Translations under genes and position numbers: made by a program
Origin: Panorpa germanica
Taxonomy: Eukaryota > Arthropoda > Insecta > Mecoptera > Panorpidae
Length of the DNA: 64,000 nucleotides
Assembly (NCBI GenBank): GCA_963678705.1
Contig: OY783217.1
Coordinates: 5,022,001 to 5,086,000, forward strand
Direction of reading: 5' to 3'
The notes under the pieces: model-generated
Database searches by the model: none
Told to the model about the DNA's origin: nothing
The model's input: only the letters and a program-made list of their open reading frames with translations
Part shown: one piece after another, positions 58,525 through 64,000 of the stretch
Numbering within the stretch: position 1 is the first letter of the stretch
Layout: each line of letters opens with the position of its first letter

Positions 58525-59794
58525 ATCATCAGTGCCCCGATTTGATAGGAGCCTTAAAATATCGAGATCGTTTATTTTTGTAAGCGTGAACAAAAGTTTA
58601 CTAAATCTAAAAAAATTCAATAAAACTTATAACGTATAATTTCTTAATAGATCCTATAACATGTATACAAATATTTAAATAACTTTAGATTTAACTATCT
58701 CAGTCTTCTATGCTCTAATAAAAGCATTATAAATTAAAAGAAATTTTTACTAACGTATAGAAGTTCCTGCAAGGATATTCCTTTGCTTAATAGTCAGCAA
58801 TTGTAATAGAGATAGCTCATTTTTACGGTTAAAAAGATGGAACTATATTACTTACATAACGATTTACGAATTTGTAATATCTTTAAAAGATATTAGTTAG
58901 ATCAAGATATAGACTTTGAGGACATAATAGAATATTTTGCAAACATCTTAGTTCAATTCTCAAAATAGTAATAAATTCACTTATTTTTTGTTTTGTATAA
59001 AGCCAACCTAAATAACCAATAAACTCACAAAATAAAAGTACTAAGTCACTGGGCTTAAACTCTTACATGGCTAAGATGACGGCATGCTCATTTCATTACA
59101 GAAACAGAAATCTTCGAACCAGCGATCTTTAAGAAAAAGCTCTTAAATTTATGTCATTCTTGTACGTGTTTTTGTTTATTATATTACAGAAATAAATAGC
59201 TAATAAAAACTTCTATTACATTTAGAGATCATATTGAAAGTTTAGCCACGTGATCTATATATTATGAAATCTATTGACAGGCTTTAAATTTATGATCTAA
59301 CTCGACTTCAAAATATAAAAAGCTCATAAAGTTCATCTGTTCGTTGTGACCTTTCCATTAGAGCTTTCAATTTCAAAATCAATATGATTCTATGAGAAAT
59401 AATGTGACTGATCGTGAATCGATATAGAACAGACCCTGTGTTCGCTGTGAAGTTGTTCGACTGGAAGCATTTACGTTCCTGAGTGAATGGACATTGACTG
59501 ATATATTTTGTGGACCTATCTACTGAAATCTAAGATACTAATACTACACAAGTAAACAAAGAATACTTTGTAGCTAGGGAGTCGCTATAAACAATAAGGG
59601 AGTCTATTGTTTGTAGAATATAATGCACGTAGTTTGTCTGATACCTAATCCGAATCCTAATTGAAACTCTTTTGAAATAATAATATTGTCAAGAGCATAG
59701 TGATGTTGTTCTTTCTGTTCTGGGATAATTCTGTATCTAGACACAGTTTCAAATACAGATACAATGTACTAGATACGATTTACATATAGTATAA
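58525..59794. other. no recognisable feature
   Basis: AT-rich sequence without supportable frames or repeats. Confidence 0.5.
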
Positions 59795-59795
59795 T

Positions 59796-59952
59796 GCCGC
59801 CCGCACTCGAGGCGACTGGTTGCAAACCTTAGCCCCGAATCTACCCGAAGCGAATGTTATTACAACTATTGTTAGTGAGAGATCGAACGTGTATGCGAGT
59901 GAGATAAAACACAAAGAAAGGCACACGAGTCGACTGGTTGCACACCTTATAT
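59796..59952 (+). repeat. Rep-E copy 2, with duplicated head
   Basis: GGTTGCAAACCTTAGCCCCG, AATCTACCCGAAG and GTTAGTGAGAGATCGAACGT match 4627-4705. The head itself is present twice in direct orientation: GCACTCGAGGCGACTGGTTG at 59803 and GCACACGAGTCGACTGGTTG at 59921. A 113-codon minus frame (59841-60182) spans this repeat and the adjoining SINE remnant and is not a gene. Confidence 0.7.
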
Positions 59953-60164
59953 TCGTATATATTTACGAAAAGGTCGAGTCCTTTTATATCTTCTTGATCA
60001 AGTCTAAATCTTAATCGATAATCTGTCATTGTATCTGTCCTGTATAGTATTGTCGTTTGTTGTATTTTTCTCAGATGGCTGTATATATTTTTCAGTGTCA
60101 GTAGTTGCTGAAGTTTTATTTGTGAAGTGAATGTACCAGTATATTTACTAAATGTATAATCAAT

Positions 60165-60262
60165 TATATTGACAACAACCACACTCAGAAATTATAACGC
60201 TGGTCCGGGAATCGAACGCGAAAATACAGCGATATAGAATCAGGTATCTTTAGTGTGTATCT
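60165..60262 (-). mobile_element. SINE-S relative (inverted)
   Basis: On the minus strand CGTTCGATTCCCGGACCAGC, then GTTATAATTTCTGAGTGTGG, aligns with the B-box and following sequence of SINE-S (TTCGATTCCCGGGCCAGTG, TTATATTATCTGGGCTTGG). The head and tail are not preserved well enough to define ends. Confidence 0.65.
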
Positions 60263-61362
60263 TAAGACAATCATGTACTTTTCTTGCAGTAACAGCTTAA
60301 AAATCTATTTATATTTCTGATTTATAATACCTCATTATCACCCGCACATAATCTATGTAAATTCTCAATCAAAAAACCTTTTATCGATTATTTCAAACCA
60401 TCATATCAATACTCTCACTCACTTTATATACTTCCCTAAATTAAACTTTCTACAATTTTCTTTTCCGTTTTAAAAGTATTTCCATTATTTTAACAGTTTA
60501 AGATAAATTCGATCAATTTTATATATCTGACGCGAATGACATCATTAAAATGCTCCCCTTTTTTCTCAGTTTTTCCGTTTTCTTTTATAAAAAAAAGTAA
60601 ATGAAAATAAAAGTAAAATGCTCTCTTTTAATTATCTTCGTCACATTATAATCAAGTCAAATAATTCGGCTGTTTGAATAATTATTCTTTCTCTATCTCA
60701 GTCTATCAGTCAACTGTACGAGTATCTCTGCTTGGCATCTTGATTGATGATCGCGAACATTCATAAAAGATGCTGTGCGCGGCCAACGATTCTTCAGAAC
60801 ACTTATTTCGCCTTAGATAATCAACTATTAAGTTTATATTCCTTGGCTTCTAATTTATAAAGACCCATCAAAGAGAATACCACACTGAGGGCGGCAGGAA
60901 GGGGAGGGAGGTTGGCTACGTTACGTCACGTTCCACAAAGCATAAACCAACACTTTTATTAATCAATTTACTGGAATCATTCAAATGGATAAAAGGAATT
61001 CCATGTGCTTCCTGGATTACAGGACGTTTCTTTTACTTTTATGGACTTGTCGTTTACAAAGTCGTCTATCCCATTTTAAAAAAGGAAAAAAAAAGCTCAG
61101 TTGACAAGCTTACGTAACATTAGCAGGTTTATTTTTTCTTAAACTGCAAATATCTTTGAACTTTTGGGAAATCATTTGTTTATATATACATTATTAATAA
61201 ATATTAATAATTAATTAAGTAGGCTTAGACTGGCTACAAGTACACTTTATAATTTGTAAAAGAGCTTTTAAAGTTATGTAGATAATATGTATAGACCCAT
61301 TCGAAAACTTCTCTCTATCAAGTATATTTTCAATTCATTAGTCAAATTAATATCTCAAAGCA
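60263..61362. other. no recognisable feature
   Basis: A GC-richer patch at 60885-60935 (GGGCGGCAGGAAGGGGAGGG) has no open frame. Otherwise AT-rich. Confidence 0.5.
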
Positions 61363-61365
61363 ATA

Positions 61366-61450
61366 AAGGGGCCATCCATTATTTACAACACAAGCATGGG
61401 AGAGAAGAGGGGAAGGTGATAGTCATAAGCTTCGTAATGTCACATTTAAT
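61366..61450 (+). mobile_element. possible GGGGCCATCCATTA-type DNA element end
   Basis: AAAGGGGCCATCCATTATTT, a purine-rich GGGAGAGAAGAGGGGA stretch and AATGTCACATTT follow the layout of a DNA element end that I recall as common in arthropod genomes (GGGGCCATCCATTAATTACG, G-rich tract, then repeated GTCACA). A second GTGACGTCACAACGGTCA lies at 61505. No terminal repeat pair was identified. Confidence 0.4.
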
Positions 61451-61670
61451 TTAAAATTCATTTTACAAAAAAAAAACAAGATCGAAAATTTTGTTTTTCA
61501 AATGTGTGACGTCACAACGGTCAAAGGCAGTGTGGTCATAAAACCAAGAAATTTGTGTGAACATAATTTATCGATAATACAAAAAAGTTGAGTTTAAAAG
61601 ATATCCCAATTATACTGCAATTTTAATTTTTGCATTATTTCAAAACAACACCACAAGTAAAAAATGAATC
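61451..61670. other. no further feature
   Basis: Contains GTGACGTCAC (61505-61514), a perfect palindrome that could belong to the preceding element. Confidence 0.4.
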
Positions 61671-61671
61671 T

Positions 61672-61697
61672 TGGAATTAGCTTGTAGCAACTTAGAA
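61672..61697 (+). repeat. Rep-G core (partial, copy 4)
   Basis: ATCTTGGAATTAGCTTGTAG matches the right-hand core of the copy at 48867. Confidence 0.5.
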
Positions 61698-62530
61698 TAT
61701 TAGAAACTTGCTCTGTAAGATAATTGGCACCGTTTCTAATATTTTTAACGAAAATTTCGGTGGGAAAAGTATCTAAAAGTATTACACATCATCGTTTGAT
61801 ATTTATTGACGACAAATCAGAACATAAAAAAAAGGGACGAGTTCTTATACTCATTACAACAAAGATCATAACATGTAGGATTAAAGTGAAGACGATACTT
61901 AAGGAACAGCATTTTACGCTTAACATTTCCACAAAGCACCTTGGTTTGGCTTTGGAGAAGAGAATCTCTGAGGAACGTGAGACAGTGAGTACTGCTCATT
62001 GTTAATTAGAGTATATGTACTAATACAAAAGCAATTAACGCAGCAATTACAAATTGCCTCATGACTTTGCTGCATGATAACGTGTTAGGATTAATACTTA
62101 CAATGTTAACAATCATTATTACATTTTTATAAAATGAAATTCAAATAAAAGTACGTGCTAAACAAGCCGCGAATTAATTAAATTTTAAATGTTTACACAA
62201 CATGTTTTTAAATAATATCTAAAATATTTTCATTTTCAAACATATACTGTTTTGTAGCTAGTCGTTGTGAGCTTTTCAAACGTTATCGACTTTCTTCTTT
62301 TAAAAATTTACTTTTTTTGTTTTAAGGTTTATAATTTCATTTTTCACAATATTTTGACGTTATAAACATGTTTTCCTTTCATGAGCATTGCCTTATACAT
62401 ACATGACTGAACAGGAAAAACGAAAAAGGAAAAACCAAGAGAAGCAAAAGGATCCTTCTCTGTAGCTGACGTCCGAATATTTTCATGAAACAATATTATT
62501 TGAGGAACAAAAACTTTTCTTTCTGGAATT
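61698..62530. other. no recognisable feature
   Basis: A 93-codon plus frame (61724-62005) and a 60-codon antisense frame lack motifs. The lysine/threonine content follows the base composition. Confidence 0.5.
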
Positions 62531-62531
62531 T

Positions 62532-62532
62532 T

Positions 62533-62611
<79 letters not shown>
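62532..62611. repeat. (TA)n microsatellite
   Basis: About 40 TA units with one phase slip near 62541. It is the longest in the window and can extrude as a cruciform. Confidence 0.97.
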
Positions 62612-62616
<5 letters not shown>

Positions 62617-63077
62617 GCTTGTGTTTGCGTGTATATTACTTGAATCAGTAGTAAAACTGTAATTAAAGGAGTTCTTATTCTATATAATTAGTAAAGTAGA
62701 ATTACTACCAATCTAAAAGTGTGATCGCTTGACCTTTTAATAGTTTTAAATAACCTGAGTTAAGGTTTTAACCTTTGAACTGAACTAAACTTTATCGCCT
62801 CTCAAACTCTCACAATATAACATAGTAAAGTTTCGGTTGACTTATACAGAAAATAGCATTATCTTATATTATGTGATAAAAAATCAATTTTCACCAAAAC
62901 TCAGACCTACAAGATTTCGTCGTGTTTACGAGTATGGCTTGAATACTATAAACCATAATCTAATAATGTATATTTCATTTAATTTAACATTTGCATAAAA
63001 ATTCCTTCCCGCATAAAATGTACGATTTTTTTGAATAACTCTTCTACTTTCATTTTAATATAGAATATACAAATTAA
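62612..63077. other. no recognisable feature
   Basis: AT-rich spacer up to the poly-A end of LINE-J copy 2. Confidence 0.5.
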
Positions 63078-63078
63078 G

Positions 63079-63325
63079 TTTTTTTTTATTGGCTATAATA
63101 CTACAACTAAGTGTAGATATACTTATCATACTTATCTAGTGGCTTACATTTCTATAATGACACGGTGTGGTAGATATTGCTCCAATGAACAATTCTACAT
63201 AATTAGGTTACTAGGTCCGAGGGTTTAGTTCTGCGAAGTCTTCGAACATCATTACTATCAAGCAACATTTGCGTCACGGCGATATTTTCGTGGTTACAAA
63301 GTCTCAACTCGTGCTTCGCTGCTAC
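63079..63325 (-). pseudogene. LINE-J (Jockey-clade) 3' end, copy 2
   Basis: On the minus strand this encodes AAKHELRLCNHENIAVTQML, then LDSNDVRRLRRTKPSDLVT, with the natural stop at 63203-63205. The peptide differs from the copy at 22553 at only a couple of residues (R to C, final I to T). The 3' UTR shares CTACCACACCGTGT and GTAAGCCACTAGATAAGT and ends CCAATAAAAAAAAA (T run at 63079-63087). The 5' truncation falls at about 63325. Coding is uninterrupted over the 40 codons left, so it may be a relatively young insertion. Confidence 0.92.
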
Positions 63326-63330
63326 AAAGT

Positions 63331-64000
63331 AAGTAAATTGTTTTTTAATGTAAGCTATTATTTCTTATTTAATTAATGGCGCTGTAGTTGTAGTCCATAC
63401 TATCAACTACTGCTGCCACCTATTGATTGTTAGTTTACCGAAATTATATATGCAGTTAGAAACATAAAGTGGTAAGAATTAAAGGCGAACTCTTAAATGT
63501 ATGCTATAAACCATAATTCTAATAACCAAACCAAAGTAAAGCACTATCAAATTCCTCCCTTTTTTAAGTTTCATTATTTTATACGTTCATTACTTTCTGT
63601 ATAACACATCCTATTCAGCTTTACTACGTTGCTATACATGAGTGTATGTTATCAACAGTAAAATAAATCTACGAGTATATAATAACTCAAAGTTTTGTTT
63701 TAGGAAATGCTCCGAACTCGAATGGAAAGTCGTTGTACTAGTTGTACCGCACTAACTATTACGGCCTGCAGGCAACTTGATATGTGAAATGGTGCAGTTA
63801 TCAAGACATACCCCGTACATACATACGATATGGTGTTGGTTACACTTGCGTGGTAGGTGACCCAGTAGGTGGCAGGCGTATCACAGCTTATATATATAAC
63901 AATATGTACATAAGTTTATGTTATATGTAATAACTTTTGTTTACTACTAGACTAATTAATACAGTAAATATTGTTTTATAATCAAGAGAGTGGTTTTAGA
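63331..64000. other. no recognisable feature
   Basis: Nothing could be supported from the end of LINE-J to the window edge. Confidence 0.5.

Noticed and set aside
59841..60182. 113-codon minus-strand frame, the longest in the window
   Set aside because: It spans Rep-E and the SINE-S remnant, so its sequence is explained by repeats.
1..64000. A novel multi-gene system or gene cluster
   Set aside because: No two adjacent credible coding regions exist in the window. All readable coding fragments belong to transposable elements.

Overview
This window looks like a gene-free stretch of an insect (or other arthropod) nuclear genome. It is strongly AT-rich, has no open reading frame longer than 113 codons on either strand, and shows no recognisable host exon. 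What can be read is a graveyard of transposable elements typical of insects: short 3' ends of non-LTR retrotransposons, degraded mariner-type transposases, a tRNA-headed SINE, and many short non-autonomous DNA elements (MITEs) with terminal inverted repeats (TIRs). The order of insect cannot be fixed from the sequence alone. The window is most likely intergenic or lies inside a very long intron.

Family names used here are local labels. Retroelements: LINE-Z is a non-LTR family whose protein ends in RFRLGN...RYW...C-x2-C...ETLEH. It has five recognisable fragments (1.6 kb minus, 11.3-11.9 kb minus, 23.1-23.4 kb minus as an ORF1-like piece, 42.1 kb plus, 49.7-50.1 kb minus) and two doubtful tails. 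LINE-J is a Jockey-clade element with two 3' ends (22.6 kb plus, 63.1-63.3 kb minus). LINE-I is an element with an RNase H-like remnant and a C-terminal Cys/His tail, with two copies (25.7-26.4 kb plus, 6.9-7.1 kb minus) sharing one 3' UTR. SINE-S is a 570-bp tRNA-headed retroposon with a 15-bp target-site duplication at 37.6-38.2 kb, and has three weaker relatives.

DNA elements: MITE-A (three copies, each exactly 210 bp and flanked by TA), MITE-B (two copies, each exactly 116 bp and almost wholly palindromic), MITE-C (CCCAGTAAACA ends, three copies), MITE-D (PIF/Harbinger-like, TAA duplication, apparently nested in an older relative), a hAT MITE with a perfect 8-bp duplication at 42.5 kb, a TTAA-flanked piggyBac-like element at 35.2 kb, and single TIR elements at 20.9, 40.96, 54.4 and 58.3 kb. 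Dispersed repeats E, F and G have two to four copies each. Two mariner/Tc relics with readable but dead transposase segments lie at 27.8-28.1 kb and 56.8-57.2 kb. TA microsatellites sit at 7.9, 12.8 and 62.5 kb.

The elements do not form a pathway. They record several waves of insertion: SINE-S landed in an older repeat also present at 34.0 kb, MITE-D landed in an older MITE, and a LINE-Z copy is flanked by a roughly 90-bp direct repeat. I found no operon, CRISPR array, functional RNA gene or novel biological system. Stretches where nothing could be recognised are listed as such. Alignments were made by eye, so boundaries not fixed by a target-site duplication may be off by tens of bases.
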